Assembly (NCBI RefSeq): GCF_006738645.1
Contig: NZ_AP019700.1
Coordinates: 1,376,001 to 1,440,000, forward strand
Reading direction: 5' to 3'
DNA: 64,000 nt
Source of the DNA: Stella humosa
Lineage (GTDB): Bacteria; Pseudomonadota; Alphaproteobacteria; ATCC43930; Allostellaceae
Each line of letters begins with the position of its first letter. Within the stretch, counting starts at the first letter, position 1. A model generated the notes under the pieces. The model saw nothing but the letters and a program-made list of their open reading frames with translations, was not told the DNA's origin and searched no databases. Positions 24,778-33,596 of this stretch are shown one piece after another. The translations under genes and the position numbers were made by a program.

Positions 24778-26325
24778 CTACTTCGCCGCTATCCGCCGCG
24801 CCTTGGGCCGCCCGTTCGTCACCTCCCAGGCGTCCGCCGTGCGCAGCAGCCGGCGGAACTCCTCGCCATTGGACAGCAGCTCCCGCCGGAGCCCGGGCGG
24901 CAGGGGGCGCGGGTCCTCGTAGTCGTCGACGGGCATCTTGTTCATGCGGACCTCGTCGATCACGGCGTCGATGCTGGCGGCCGCGTGCAGCGGCGTCTGC
25001 AGCAGGGTGAGCTTGTTCATCTTCCGGTGCCCGTCCGGGGCATGACAGACGGTGCAGTCGGCGTTGCGGAAGCTGATCGCCATGCGGCGGTAGCTTTCGT
25101 CCAGGGCGGCCAGATGGGGATTGTCGAGGCTGTAGTAGGCCGAGAACAGGGTCGCGCGCGGCTCGGCCACGCCGTCCGCCCCCGGCCACATCCACTCGCC
25201 GAGGAATACCGGCGGCTTGACCGGCTTGTAGACGCCACGGTTGGCATCCGACCCGATGTCGGCGCGATAGGCGAACAGCACCTTGCCGGCCGGCGACAGG
25301 CGCAGGCGGATCTGGTTGGCCTTCTCGTAGGCCGCCCATTTCGGATCGCTGTGCCAGAAGGGGTAGGGATAGAGGCCAGCGGGCAGGCCGTTGCGGAAAT
25401 AGGCCTGCAGCGCCACCGTCCTGTTGCCGTCGGGCGACGTCTCGACGCTGACCTCGCCCGTGAACATGAAGAGCGACATGTAGAGGTCCTGGAAAAGATC
25501 GCCGCGGAACACGGTCGTCTTCTTCTCCTTCAGCCACAGGCCCTTCTGCTGTCCGCCGAACAGGAACGAATAGTCGCGCATGCTGGCTTCGACGCCCTGG
25601 CCCATCGCCTTCCGGCAGGCCTCGTGGGCGGCCGTGTCGTCGGGCTTCGCCATCGGGCAGGCCTTGGCGAGCGAGGCGGCCAGCGCCTTGGCGTAGGCGT
25701 CGACGTCGAAGGTCGCCTGCGCCTCGCCAGCCGATGGCAGAAGGGCGAGAAGTGCCGCTGCGGCGACCGCCGGGCGGGCCGCCTTGCGCGCGCGGGCCGG
25801 CAGCATGGCGTCCAGCACCCCGTCCCGGCGCAGCAGGTGATGGTAGACGATGGCGGCTGCGGCATGCGCCAGGATCAGCGCCAGCAGGGTATAGGCCGCG
25901 ACCTTCTTCCAGCCATAGACCGTCATCGCCAGGTCGCGGTCGTAGTAGGCGACGCTGGGCACATCGATTCCGAACAGGGAGAGTTCCATCCCCTTGGCGT
26001 CGACATAGACCCAGCCCAGCGCCGCGGTGCCGAGAAGGAGCGCGTAGAGGCCGAGGTGGGCGGCCTTCGCACCAAGCTGCAGGATCTTCGGCACGCCAGC
26101 GGGCGCCGCCAGCCGCCGACCCCCTGTCAGCCGCCAGACGATGCGCAGCAGCATCACCAGGATCAGCAGCAGGCCGATGTTCTTGTGCAGGGCCACCGAG
26201 CCCTTCACCACCCCCGGCACGAGAACCAGCAGGAACATGGCGGCCACGAGGCCGGCCGTCAGCCAATGCAGCCCGACGCTGACCGGATCGTACCGGCCAT
26301 GCGGCATCGTGGGATCCGATCGCAT
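24778..26325 (-). CDS. Cytochrome b561 fused to a periplasmic cytochrome c domain
   Basis: A 515-residue electron-transfer protein. Residues 10-165 form a four-helix cytochrome b561 module with candidate heme ligands: His20 in VGLHWLTA, His47 in VALHKNIG, His90, His154 in LILAHAAAA and His162/163 in VYHHLLRRDGVLDAML. After another hydrophobic stretch (about 185-203) comes a roughly 310-residue domain expected in the periplasm, with one CTVCH heme-c site at 424-428 near its end. The bulk of that domain (residues 205-420) is unfamiliar. ATG 26325 has a GGGGGCGGG upstream. It probably passes electrons from quinol to a periplasmic acceptor; the partner is unknown. Confidence 0.82.
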   Translation of the reverse strand: MRSDPTMPHGRYDPVSVGLHWLTAGLVAAMFLLVLVPGVVKGSVALHKNIGLLLILVMLLRIVWRLTGGRRLAAPAGVPKILQLGAKAAHLGLYALLLGTAALGWVYVDAKGMELSLFGIDVPSVAYYDRDLAMTVYGWKKVAAYTLLALILAHAAAAIVYHHLLRRDGVLDAMLPARARKAARPAVAAAALLALLPSAGEAQATFDVDAYAKALAASLAKACPMAKPDDTAAHEACRKAMGQGVEASMRDYSFLFGGQQKGLWLKEKKTTVFRGDLFQDLYMSLFMFTGEVSVETSPDGNRTVALQAYFRNGLPAGLYPYPFWHSDPKWAAYEKANQIRLRLSPAGKVLFAYRADIGSDANRGVYKPVKPPVFLGEWMWPGADGVAEPRATLFSAYYSLDNPHLAALDESYRRMAISFRNADCTVCHAPDGHRKMNKLTLLQTPLHAAASIDAVIDEVRMNKMPVDDYEDPRPLPPGLRRELLSNGEEFRRLLRTADAWEVTNGRPKARRIAAK

Positions 26326-26419
26326 GGTTGCCCGCCCCCAGATTTTTTCCCCTATTTGATGATTGTCGAATTCTCCGGATTGGCAACTCAAATCGTCGCA
26401 TGCACGCCAGCGGGAGTTG

Positions 26420-27886
26420 TCAGACGGCCGGGGCACCCCGCGTCGTGCCGGTCTGCCGACGCAGCGCCCGGCCGGGGCGGGCGCCGGTGCTGACGCCTTG
26501 CTGCCAGACCGTCTCGCCATTCACCAGAACGCGGTCGATGCCGGCCGCGGCCTGCTTGGGTTCGGCGAAGGTGGCGGAATCGGCCACGGTGCCGGCGTCG
26601 AACACCACCAGGTCGGCGAAGGCGCCCTCGCGCACCAGCCCGCGGTCCTTCAGTCCGAACTCCGCCGCCGGCAGCCCGGTCATCTTGTGCACCGCCGATT
26701 CCAGCGACAGCAGCCCCTGCTCGCGGGCATAGCGGCCGAGCACGCGGGGGAAGGTGCCCCACAGGCGCGGGTGCGGGAACGCATCCCACGGCACGCCGTC
26801 CGACCCGATCATCGAGCGCGGGTGGGCGACGACGCGGCTGACGTCGGCCTCGTCCATGGTGAAGTAGATCGCCCCGGCCGGGACCAGCGCCTTGGCCGTC
26901 TCGACCCGCGACAGGCCGCCCAATTCGCGCCCGACCTCGTCCAGGTCCCGGTTGGCATATTCGGGCCGGCCCTTGCACCAGGTGACGTGGACGCGCTCGG
27001 CCCGGTCGACGATGCCGGGCAGCAGCGCGGTGGAGGACGCGACATAGGGATAGACGTCGAAGCCCAGGCGCTGGGTCTTCTGCAGCTTCTCGATCAGCGG
27101 CAGCGACTGCGCGGTCTTGCCGAAGTTGGTGCGGCCCGCCGCCTTGTGGTGCGACAGGATCACCTGCACGCCGGCGCGCCGGCCGATCTCGGCCGCCTCC
27201 TCGATCGATTCCAGCAGCCGGTCGCCCTCGTCGCGGATATGGGCGGTGTAGATGCCGTCGTCGCCGCGCATCTCGCTGGCGATCTCGGCCACCTCCTCGG
27301 TCGTCGCCTTCTGCGCACCGGGGTAGAAGAGGCCGGTCGACATGCCGATGGCCCCGGCGTCGAGCGCCTCGCGCAACTGGCTGCGCATCAGGGTGATCTC
27401 GTCTGCCGTCGCCGGCCGCTCCAGGTCGTCCATGCAGTTGAAGCGCAGCGAGCGGTGGCCGACCAGGACGGCCGCGTTCAACGCCGGCCGACCGGCGTCG
27501 AGCGCCTCGAAATACTGCCCTGCCGTCGGGAAGCGCCAGCGCGGATCGTCCAGCATGGCGGACGCCGTCTTGGGCAGGTCGGCGCGGGTGTAGGGCGCCA
27601 GCGACGAGCCGCAATTGCCGACGACGACCGTGGTCACACCCTGGCTGGCCTTGGCCGGCATCAGCGGCTCCTCCAGCAGGTAGCGGTCGTCATGGGTATG
27701 GACGTCGATGAAGCCGGGCGCGATCGCCCGGCCCGTACAGTCGACCTCGGTCCCGGCCGACTGGCCGGACAGGTCGCCGACCGCGACGATGCGGTCGCCG
27801 GCGACGGCCACGTCGGCCAGGCGGCCGGGCGCGCCGCTGCCATCGATGACGGTGCCGCCGCGCAGGATAAGATCGGGTCGGGACAT
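26420..27886 (-). CDS. N-acyl-D-amino-acid deacylase (D-aminoacylase)
   Basis: Zinc amidohydrolase releasing D-amino acids from N-acyl forms, 488 residues. Amidohydrolase features: DLILRGGTVIDGSG at the N-terminus, metal ligands in APGFIDVHTHDD, VVVGNCGSS (conserved Cys of D-aminoacylases), TAHIRDEGD, VILSHHKAAGRTNFGKT, and the catalytic Asp in MIGSDGVPWD. A C-terminal beta segment ends in RVLVNGETVWQ. GGAGAG precedes the ATG at 27886. It is divergent from the CphA-like gene. D-aminoacylase is the best call; a related N-acyl-D-glutamate deacylase is possible. Confidence 0.9.
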   Translation of the reverse strand: MSRPDLILRGGTVIDGSGAPGRLADVAVAGDRIVAVGDLSGQSAGTEVDCTGRAIAPGFIDVHTHDDRYLLEEPLMPAKASQGVTTVVVGNCGSSLAPYTRADLPKTASAMLDDPRWRFPTAGQYFEALDAGRPALNAAVLVGHRSLRFNCMDDLERPATADEITLMRSQLREALDAGAIGMSTGLFYPGAQKATTEEVAEIASEMRGDDGIYTAHIRDEGDRLLESIEEAAEIGRRAGVQVILSHHKAAGRTNFGKTAQSLPLIEKLQKTQRLGFDVYPYVASSTALLPGIVDRAERVHVTWCKGRPEYANRDLDEVGRELGGLSRVETAKALVPAGAIYFTMDEADVSRVVAHPRSMIGSDGVPWDAFPHPRLWGTFPRVLGRYAREQGLLSLESAVHKMTGLPAAEFGLKDRGLVREGAFADLVVFDAGTVADSATFAEPKQAAAGIDRVLVNGETVWQQGVSTGARPGRALRRQTGTTRGAPAV

Positions 27887-28025
27887 GGGCTCTCCGGAAA
27901 GCGGTCTGGCGGCCATCGCCTCTGCGGCTGGCCTGCGGTGGGGATGGTGGCAGTCTACGGTTTCGCCCGGCCCAGATGAATAGCCCGTCTGACCGGCGGC
28001 TGGCCTTGCGCGGCCGGACCCGGTA

Positions 28026-30368
28026 GTGTCCGGCCCCAATCTGCTGACACTGGCGAATCTGGTGACCGGGGCGAGCGAGCAGGACAAATCCAGGCCCGGG
28101 CCGGCCGCATCCACGGGCTTGGCATCCACGGGCTTGGCATCCACGGGCTTGGCATCGAGCGGCTTGGCGGCGATGCAGGCCGCCCTGGAGCGCCGGCCGG
28201 ATGACGACGCCCTGCGCCTGAAAGTCGCGCGCGGGCTGATCGGCGCGGGCGACGCGGCGGCGGCCCTGCCGCATCTGCGCCGCCTGATGCAGGTCCAACC
28301 ACCGCACCTGGCCTATTGGCTGCCGATGGCCGAGGCGCTGCTCGTCACCGGCGATCTGGAAGCCGCCCGCGAACTGATCGAGCGGATGCAGCGCTCGGGC
28401 GTCACCGGGGACGGGCTGGACGCGCTCCTCCGGCAACTGGCCCAGGCCGAATGGGCGCGCTATGGCATTCGCATCCTCGAGCGGCCGGTCGCCATGGCCG
28501 GCCTGGCCGGCGACTGTGTCCAGCCCGCCTTGCGGATCCACATCCTGGTCGACAGTCCGCCGGGCCTGGATACGGCGGAACTGGCGTCGGCGATGGCGCG
28601 CGCGCTGGATCTCGATCTCGGCGCGCCGCCCCCGGCCCAGCCGGCGGAGGGGACGGCGATGCTCCTGCGATCCCTGGTCGTGGCCTTGCAGCAGGCAGCG
28701 GGCCTGCCGGCGTTCGACACGGGGGCGGCACTGCCCGGGCCAGGCGGGAGAGGGATCCTGCTGCTGGTGCCGTATGGCGACGAGGCGGCCGCTCGGCGGG
28801 CGGCGGTCTGGGCGGCGTGGGCCATATCCAGCCTGCTGGCGGTCGGCTCCGGGCCGGCGCGCTGGGCCCGGCGGCTGGCAAGTCTGGCCCGGTCGCTGCC
28901 GGAACTGGTGGAGCAGTTGCGGCCGGCGGCATCGCCCACCGGCAATGCCATTCATTTCCTGCGGGCGGCGCACCGCATGGGCGTGCCATGGCGGCGCTTC
29001 GGCGCGCATGCCTACCAGATCGGCAACGGCGCGCGCTCCCGCTGGCTGGACAGCACCCTGACCGATCGGACCCCCGGCATCTCCGTCCGGCTGGCCCAGG
29101 ACAAGATGGTGACCTGCGCCATCCTGCGACGGGCCGGCCTGCCGGTTCCGGCACATGAACTGGCCACGACGGTGGAGCATGCGGTCGCCGTCGCCGCCCG
29201 GCTCGGATACCCGGTCGTCGTGAAGCCGCTGGCGCTCGACGGCGGGGCTGGCGTCGCGGCCGGGCTCGAAGACGAGGCGGCGCTGCGCCGTGCGTTCGCC
29301 GACGCAGGCGCCATCAGCGACACGATGCTGGTGGAGAAGCATGTGGAGGGCGACGACTATCGCCTGGTGGTGGTGGACGGCCGCGTGACCTGGGCGATCG
29401 AGCGGGTGGCGGGTGGTGTGCGCGGCGATGGTGAGCGCACCCTGGCCGCATTGCTGGAGGAGTTGAATGCCGATCCGCGGCGCGGCAACGGCAAGGAGGC
29501 CTCGCTGCGGCGCGTCGACTGGGACGAGGAGGCGGCCCATCTGGCCCGCCGCCAGGGCCTGGGGCCGGACAGCGTGCCGGCCGCGGGGCGCTTCGTCCGT
29601 CTGCGGCGCATCACCAACGTGGCGCGCGGCGGCATGCCCGTGCCCCTGCCGCTCGAGCGCATCCACCCCGACAACATCCGCATGGCCGAGCGGGCGGCGG
29701 CGGCGCTGCGACTGGACCTGGCCGGCATCGATTTCATCGTGCCCGACATCGCCCGCCCCTGGCACGCGGTGGGTGGGGCGATCAACGAGGTGAATGCGCG
29801 GCCGAGCCTGGGCCTGATCACCGCCGGGCACCTGTTCCCGGACATCATCGCCTGGATGCTGGGCGGCGACGGCCGCATTCCGATCGTGGGGATCGTCGCG
29901 GGCGAGGATGCACCCGCGACCGACCTGGCGCGCCGCATCCACCGGCTGCTCTGCGATCGGGGCCTGCGGGCAGGCCTGGCGATCGCGGCCGGCGCCTGGA
30001 TCGGTGACGAGCAGGTTTCCTGGGCCGACCAGCGGGGGGAGGCCGGGGGTGCGCTGCTGCTGACCGATGTCGCCGTCGAGGCGGCAGTCCTGCATCTGCC
30101 CAGAGAGGGCCTGGCAATCATGGGGATACCGTTCGACCGCTGCGACGTGCTGGTCCGCCTGGACGCGGACGGCCCGCCGGACTTTTTCGAGAAGGGCCTG
30201 CTGCGGCGCGCCACGTCGGCGCTCGTCGGCTTGCCGGACGCCCTGGCCGATCTGGCCGACGCACCGGCACCGGCGGTCGCGGTGCAGCCGGGGCCGGATC
30301 TGGCCGGCCGGCTGGCTGCCGCAGCGATGGGTGCGCTGGCGGGACTGCCGGCGGGGCCGGCATCGTGA
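28026..30368 (+). CDS. Cyanophycin synthetase-like ATP-grasp protein with TPR-like N-terminus and degenerate Mur-ligase end
   Basis: A 780-residue protein built like CphA with changes. Residues 28-47 are a low-complexity TGLAS repeat. Residues 48-145 look like tetratricopeptide helices. Residues 165-300 resemble the CphA N-domain. Residues 305-610 are an ATP-grasp domain close to CphA: LTDRTPGISVRLAQDK, GYPVVVKPLALDGG, FVRLRRITNVARGG, RIHPDN and GGAINEVNARPSLGL. Residues 615-740 follow the Mur-ligase start (RIPIVGI, FDRCDVLVRLDAD), but the GTNGKTT-type P-loop is replaced by GEDAPAT (626-632) and the rest is missing. One ATP site is thus probably active, the other dead, as described for CphA2 enzymes. 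GTG start. A methyltransferase gene overlaps its stop. The product is unknown. Confidence 0.82.
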   Translation: MSGPNLLTLANLVTGASEQDKSRPGPAASTGLASTGLASTGLASSGLAAMQAALERRPDDDALRLKVARGLIGAGDAAAALPHLRRLMQVQPPHLAYWLPMAEALLVTGDLEAARELIERMQRSGVTGDGLDALLRQLAQAEWARYGIRILERPVAMAGLAGDCVQPALRIHILVDSPPGLDTAELASAMARALDLDLGAPPPAQPAEGTAMLLRSLVVALQQAAGLPAFDTGAALPGPGGRGILLLVPYGDEAAARRAAVWAAWAISSLLAVGSGPARWARRLASLARSLPELVEQLRPAASPTGNAIHFLRAAHRMGVPWRRFGAHAYQIGNGARSRWLDSTLTDRTPGISVRLAQDKMVTCAILRRAGLPVPAHELATTVEHAVAVAARLGYPVVVKPLALDGGAGVAAGLEDEAALRRAFADAGAISDTMLVEKHVEGDDYRLVVVDGRVTWAIERVAGGVRGDGERTLAALLEELNADPRRGNGKEASLRRVDWDEEAAHLARRQGLGPDSVPAAGRFVRLRRITNVARGGMPVPLPLERIHPDNIRMAERAAAALRLDLAGIDFIVPDIARPWHAVGGAINEVNARPSLGLITAGHLFPDIIAWMLGGDGRIPIVGIVAGEDAPATDLARRIHRLLCDRGLRAGLAIAAGAWIGDEQVSWADQRGEAGGALLLTDVAVEAAVLHLPREGLAIMGIPFDRCDVLVRLDADGPPDFFEKGLLRRATSALVGLPDALADLADAPAPAVAVQPGPDLAGRLAAAAMGALAGLPAGPAS
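28107..28166 (+). repeat. 15-bp tandem repeat in the 5' end of the CphA-like gene
   Basis: Three exact copies of GCATCCACGGGCTTG (28107-28151) plus a fourth with three changes (28152-28166). The unit is a multiple of three and encodes Ser-Thr-Gly-Leu-Ala, giving a flexible linker before the TPR-like region. Copy number could vary by slippage without changing frame. Confidence 0.95.
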
Positions 30369-31198
30369 GCCGGCCGGCGGACGGGTCGGCCAACTGGGGT
30401 AAGGCCAGCCGGCAATGGTCGAGCGTCGGCTCGCCGCTGCGCCCTTGCGCGGAGGATGTGGCGTTCACCGAGGCCGCGATCGACCGGCAGTTCGGCCAGA
30501 CGGGGCGGCCGCCCGCTGCCGTCCTGCTGGGCGTGACGCCGGAACTGGCGGCCTGTCGCTGGCCGGCCGGCACGCGGCTGACGGCGGTCGACAATTCGCG
30601 CGCCATGATCGACGCGCTGTGGCCGGCGCCGGGCGTGCCGGATGGCGCAGCCGTGCTGTGCGCGGACTGGCGCGGCATGCCGCTGGCCGCCGGATCGATC
30701 GACATCGCGGTCGGCGACGGCTGCTTCAGTGCCGCACCCTTTCCCGATGCGGGGACCATCTGCCGTGAGATTCGCCGCGTCCTGCGCCCGGGCGGGCTCC
30801 TGTCGATCCGCCTCTTCACCCGGCCGGAGCGGCCGGAAACGGTGGACGGACTGCGCGAAGCCATCGCCGCGGGCACCGTCGGCAACGTCCATGCGCTGAA
30901 ATGGCGCGTCGCCGCCCTGGTCCAGCCGCGGATCGAGGCCGGCGCCCGGCTGGGCGACATCTGGGACCTGTTCCAGCAACTGGCTCCGGCGATCGCACCC
31001 TTTGCCGGGCAGCCCGGCTGGCGCGCCGACGAACTGGCGACGCTCGACCGCTACCGCGACAACGACCTGCGCTTCTATTTCCCGACGCTGGAGGAATTCC
31101 GCGCGGTCAGCGCCCCCTGGCTGGAGGAGGTGGGTCGCGGCCACGGCACCTATCCGCTGGCCGAGCGCTGCCCGACCCTGCTGCTGCGGGCCAACTGA
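30365..31198 (+). CDS. SAM-dependent class I methyltransferase
   Basis: A 277-residue predicted methyltransferase. The Rossmann core is present though motif I is divergent: AAVLLGVTPELAACRWPAG replaces the glycine-rich loop, followed by RLTAVDNSRAMIDALW (acidic motif II), AAVLCADWRGMPLAAGSIDIAVGDG (motif III/IV) and EIRRVLRPGGLLSIRLF (motif V). The GTG start shares four bases (GTGA) with the CphA-like stop, so the two are co-translated, probably in one pathway. It may methylate the ATP-grasp product. The family's closest function cannot be given. Confidence 0.8.
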   Translation: MSRPADGSANWGKASRQWSSVGSPLRPCAEDVAFTEAAIDRQFGQTGRPPAAVLLGVTPELAACRWPAGTRLTAVDNSRAMIDALWPAPGVPDGAAVLCADWRGMPLAAGSIDIAVGDGCFSAAPFPDAGTICREIRRVLRPGGLLSIRLFTRPERPETVDGLREAIAAGTVGNVHALKWRVAALVQPRIEAGARLGDIWDLFQQLAPAIAPFAGQPGWRADELATLDRYRDNDLRFYFPTLEEFRAVSAPWLEEVGRGHGTYPLAERCPTLLLRAN

Positions 31199-31202
31199 AG
31201 GC

Positions 31203-31397
31203 TCAGCGTCCCGCGCGCGGCCCCAGCAGGACGACGGCCAGCCATCCCAGGATGGGAAATATCAGCACGATGGCGATCCAGACGAGCTTGGCCAGGAAGC
31301 CGCGGTTGCTCTGGATGATGTGGTAGAGCGACCAGATCAGCAGGATGAAATAGATGATGCCGAGGATGCCGCCCCCGGCTGCCAGTTCGATCGTCAT
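31203..31397 (-). CDS. PLD-nuclease N-terminal domain (PLDc_N) small membrane protein
   Basis: A 64-residue protein with two hydrophobic helices, [21 protein letters not shown] and [22 protein letters not shown], joined by a short polar turn. It ends PRAGR, the pattern of isolated PLDc_N domain proteins. The function is unknown. Its ATG overlaps the ubiG stop as ATGA, so it is translated with ubiG. It converges on the methyltransferase with 4 bases between stops. Confidence 0.8.
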   Translation of the reverse strand: MTIELAAGGGILGIIYFILLIWSLYHIIQSNRGFLAKLVWIAIVLIFPILGWLAVVLLGPRAGR

Positions 31398-32203
31398 GCG
31401 GGCGCTGTCCCCGGGGCCTTGGTCGCGGCCAGCATGTAGTTGACGTCGAGGTCGTGGGCGGCCAGCGACCAGCGGTCGCGCAGCGGATCGAAGGCGACGC
31501 CGGTCATTGCCTGGATCTCCAGCCCGTTGTGGCGCAGCCTGGCGACCAACTCGCTCGGGCGGACGAACTTGCGCCATTCGTGCGTGCCGCGTGGCAGCCA
31601 GCGCAGGACATATTCCGCCCCGACGATGGCCAGCAGCCAGGATTTGGGGGTGCGGTTCAGGGTGGCCACGGCCATCAACCCGCCCGGTGCCAGCAATTGG
31701 GACGCCGCATCCAGGAAAGCGTCGCGGTCGGCGACATGCTCCACCACCTCCATGTTCAGGACCACGTCGAAACGCCGTCCCTGGGCCGCCAGTTCCTCGG
31801 CCGTGGTGAAGCGATAGTCGATGTCGAGGCCCATCTCCTCGGCGTGGACCCGGGCGACCTCGACGTTGCGCGGGGTGGCGTCGATGCCGGTCACGCTGGC
31901 ACCCAGGCGCGCCATCGGCTCGGCCAGCAGGCCGCCGCCGCAGCCGATGTCGAGCAGGCTCAAGCCCGCCAGCGGGCGGTTGGCCGTCGGGTCGCGGCCG
32001 AACTGCCCGGCGATGCGGTCGCGCAGCCAGGCCAGGCGCACGGGGTTGAAGCGGTGCAGCGGGCGGAACTTGCCGTTGGGATCCCACCATTCCTCGGCCA
32101 TGGCGGCGAAGCGCCCGATCTCGGCCGGGTCGACGGTGGAGACGGCGACGGCCGGCGCCCGCCCGCTACGGGCGGCGTCGTTCGTTTCCTGGGCGGTGGC
32201 CAT
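31394..32203 (-). CDS. ubiG: Bifunctional 3-demethylubiquinone / 2-polyprenyl-6-hydroxyphenol O-methyltransferase
   Basis: Performs both O-methylations in ubiquinone synthesis, 269 residues. Diagnostic features: [44 protein letters not shown] motif [38 protein letters not shown], and the conserved C-terminal [14 protein letters not shown]. It is divergent from lysC across 167 bases, a common alphaproteobacterial pairing. Confidence 0.96.
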   Translation of the reverse strand: MATAQETNDAARSGRAPAVAVSTVDPAEIGRFAAMAEEWWDPNGKFRPLHRFNPVRLAWLRDRIAGQFGRDPTANRPLAGLSLLDIGCGGGLLAEPMARLGASVTGIDATPRNVEVARVHAEEMGLDIDYRFTTAEELAAQGRRFDVVLNMEVVEHVADRDAFLDAASQLLAPGGLMAVATLNRTPKSWLLAIVGAEYVLRWLPRGTHEWRKFVRPSELVARLRHNGLEIQAMTGVAFDPLRDRWSLAAHDLDVNYMLAATKAPGTAPA

Positions 32204-32298
32204 CGGCTGGCTCCTCTCGACTGGAATGTCCTGTCCCGGCCGGTTGGGCCGGGCGGCCTTGCCCCGTGGCCGACCGGGAGAGTAAGTATACGGCCGTC

Positions 32299-32343
32299 GC
32301 GGGCGGGCAACGGCTTTATGCCGTGCCGCCCGCCTCTTTTGTT
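32299..32343 (+). terminator. Strong hairpin with T-run immediately upstream of lysC
   Basis: GCGGGCGG (32299-32306) pairs with CCGCCCGC (32326-32333), continued inward by CA-CGGC / GCCG-TG pairing with two single-base bulges and a TTTA-centred loop. CTCTTTTGTT follows. It looks like an intrinsic terminator, but 28 bases later lies the lysC ATG and no plus-strand gene lies upstream nearby. It is therefore a candidate attenuator or 5' stabilising structure in the lysC leader. Confidence 0.6.
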
Positions 32344-32370
32344 CGTCTACAGTCCGATGGCCCCAACCCG

Positions 32371-33591
32371 ATGGCGCGAATCGTCCAGAAATTCGGCGGC
32401 ACCTCCGTCGCCGATGTCGACCGGATCAAGAATGTCGCCCTGCGCGTGAAGCGCGAGGTCGATGCGGGCCACGAGGTGGCCGTGGTCGTCTCGGCGATGG
32501 CCGGCACCACCAACCAGCTCGTCGACTGGTCGCGCGCGATCTCGCGCCTGCACGACGCCCGCGAGTACGACGCCGTCGTCGCATCCGGCGAGCAGGTGAC
32601 GGCCGGCCTGCTGGCGATGGCCTTGCAGGACCTCGGCGTCAACGCCCGCTCCTGGCTCGGCTGGCAGATCCCGCTGCGCACGGACGGCGTCCACGGCAAG
32701 GCACGCATCGAGGGGATCGACACCGGGCTGATGCTGGAGCGGATCGCCAGCGGCCAGGTGCCGGTGATCGCCGGCTTCCAGGGGCTGGGACCCGACAATC
32801 GCATCACCACGCTGGGCCGCGGCGGCTCCGACACCTCGGCGGTGGCATTGGCGGCAGCCCTGAAGGCCGACCGCTGCGATATCTTCACCGATGTCGACGG
32901 GGTCTACACGACCGACCCGCGTATCGTTGCGAAGGCCCGCAAGCTCGATAAGATCACCTACGAAGAAATGCTGGAGATGGCGTCGCAGGGCGCCAAGGTG
33001 CTCCAGACCCGGTCGGTCGAGATGGCGATGAAGCACGGTGTCCGCGTGCAGGTATTGTCCAGCTTCGTCGACCTGCCGGGCACGCTGGTCGTGGACGAGG
33101 AAGAGATCGTGGAACAGGAAATCGTCAGCGGGATCGCCTACAGCCGGGACGAGGCGAAGATCACCCTGGTGCGCGTGGCCGACCGGCCGGGCGTCGCCGC
33201 CGCCATCTTCGGGCCGCTCGCCGACGCGTCCGTCAATGTCGACATGATCGTGCAGAACGTGTCGGAAGACGGCAAGACCACCGACCTCACCTTCACCGTC
33301 ACCAAGGCCGACCTCGACCGCGCCGTGAAAGTGCTGGAGGATAATCGTGGCCAGCTCGGCTATGAGGACCTGAAGAGCGATGCCGACGTCGTCAAGATCT
33401 CGGTCATCGGCGTCGGCATGCGCAGCCATGCCGGCGTCGCCCAGAAGATGTTCAAGGCGCTGGCCGAGAAGGGCATCAACATCATGGTGATCTCCACCTC
33501 CGAGATCAAAGTGAGCGTGCTCGTGGCCGAGGACTATACCGAACTGGCTCTTCGCTCCCTCCACAGCGCCTACGGGCTGGACGCCGCCTGA
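32371..33591 (+). CDS. lysC: Aspartate kinase
   Basis: First step of the lysine/threonine/methionine pathway, phosphorylating aspartate. The 406 residues include the kinase domain ([14 protein letters not shown] at the start, [49 protein letters not shown]) and two ACT regulatory domains at the C-terminus (around residues 265-400), which fit lysine/threonine feedback. The ATG at 32371 starts where homology begins; the frame is open upstream to a GTG at 32266. A terminator-like hairpin lies in the leader. The next gene starts 5 bases after its stop. Confidence 0.96.
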   Translation: MARIVQKFGGTSVADVDRIKNVALRVKREVDAGHEVAVVVSAMAGTTNQLVDWSRAISRLHDAREYDAVVASGEQVTAGLLAMALQDLGVNARSWLGWQIPLRTDGVHGKARIEGIDTGLMLERIASGQVPVIAGFQGLGPDNRITTLGRGGSDTSAVALAAALKADRCDIFTDVDGVYTTDPRIVAKARKLDKITYEEMLEMASQGAKVLQTRSVEMAMKHGVRVQVLSSFVDLPGTLVVDEEEIVEQEIVSGIAYSRDEAKITLVRVADRPGVAAAIFGPLADASVNVDMIVQNVSEDGKTTDLTFTVTKADLDRAVKVLEDNRGQLGYEDLKSDADVVKISVIGVGMRSHAGVAQKMFKALAEKGINIMVISTSEIKVSVLVAEDYTELALRSLHSAYGLDAA

Positions 33592-33596
33592 ACCCG

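Noticed and set aside
28107-28166. Regular repeats as a CRISPR array
   Set aside because: Units are contiguous 15-mers without spacers and lie in coding frame.
27690-30095. An 801-codon minus-strand frame across the CphA-like gene
   Set aside because: Composition (Arg, Gln, His, Gly-rich) is that of an antisense shadow; it also runs through the D-aminoacylase start region. Motifs are on the plus strand.
32299-32343. A lysine riboswitch upstream of lysC
   Set aside because: The leader available is about 70 bases, far too short for the five-helix lysine aptamer, and only one hairpin is seen.
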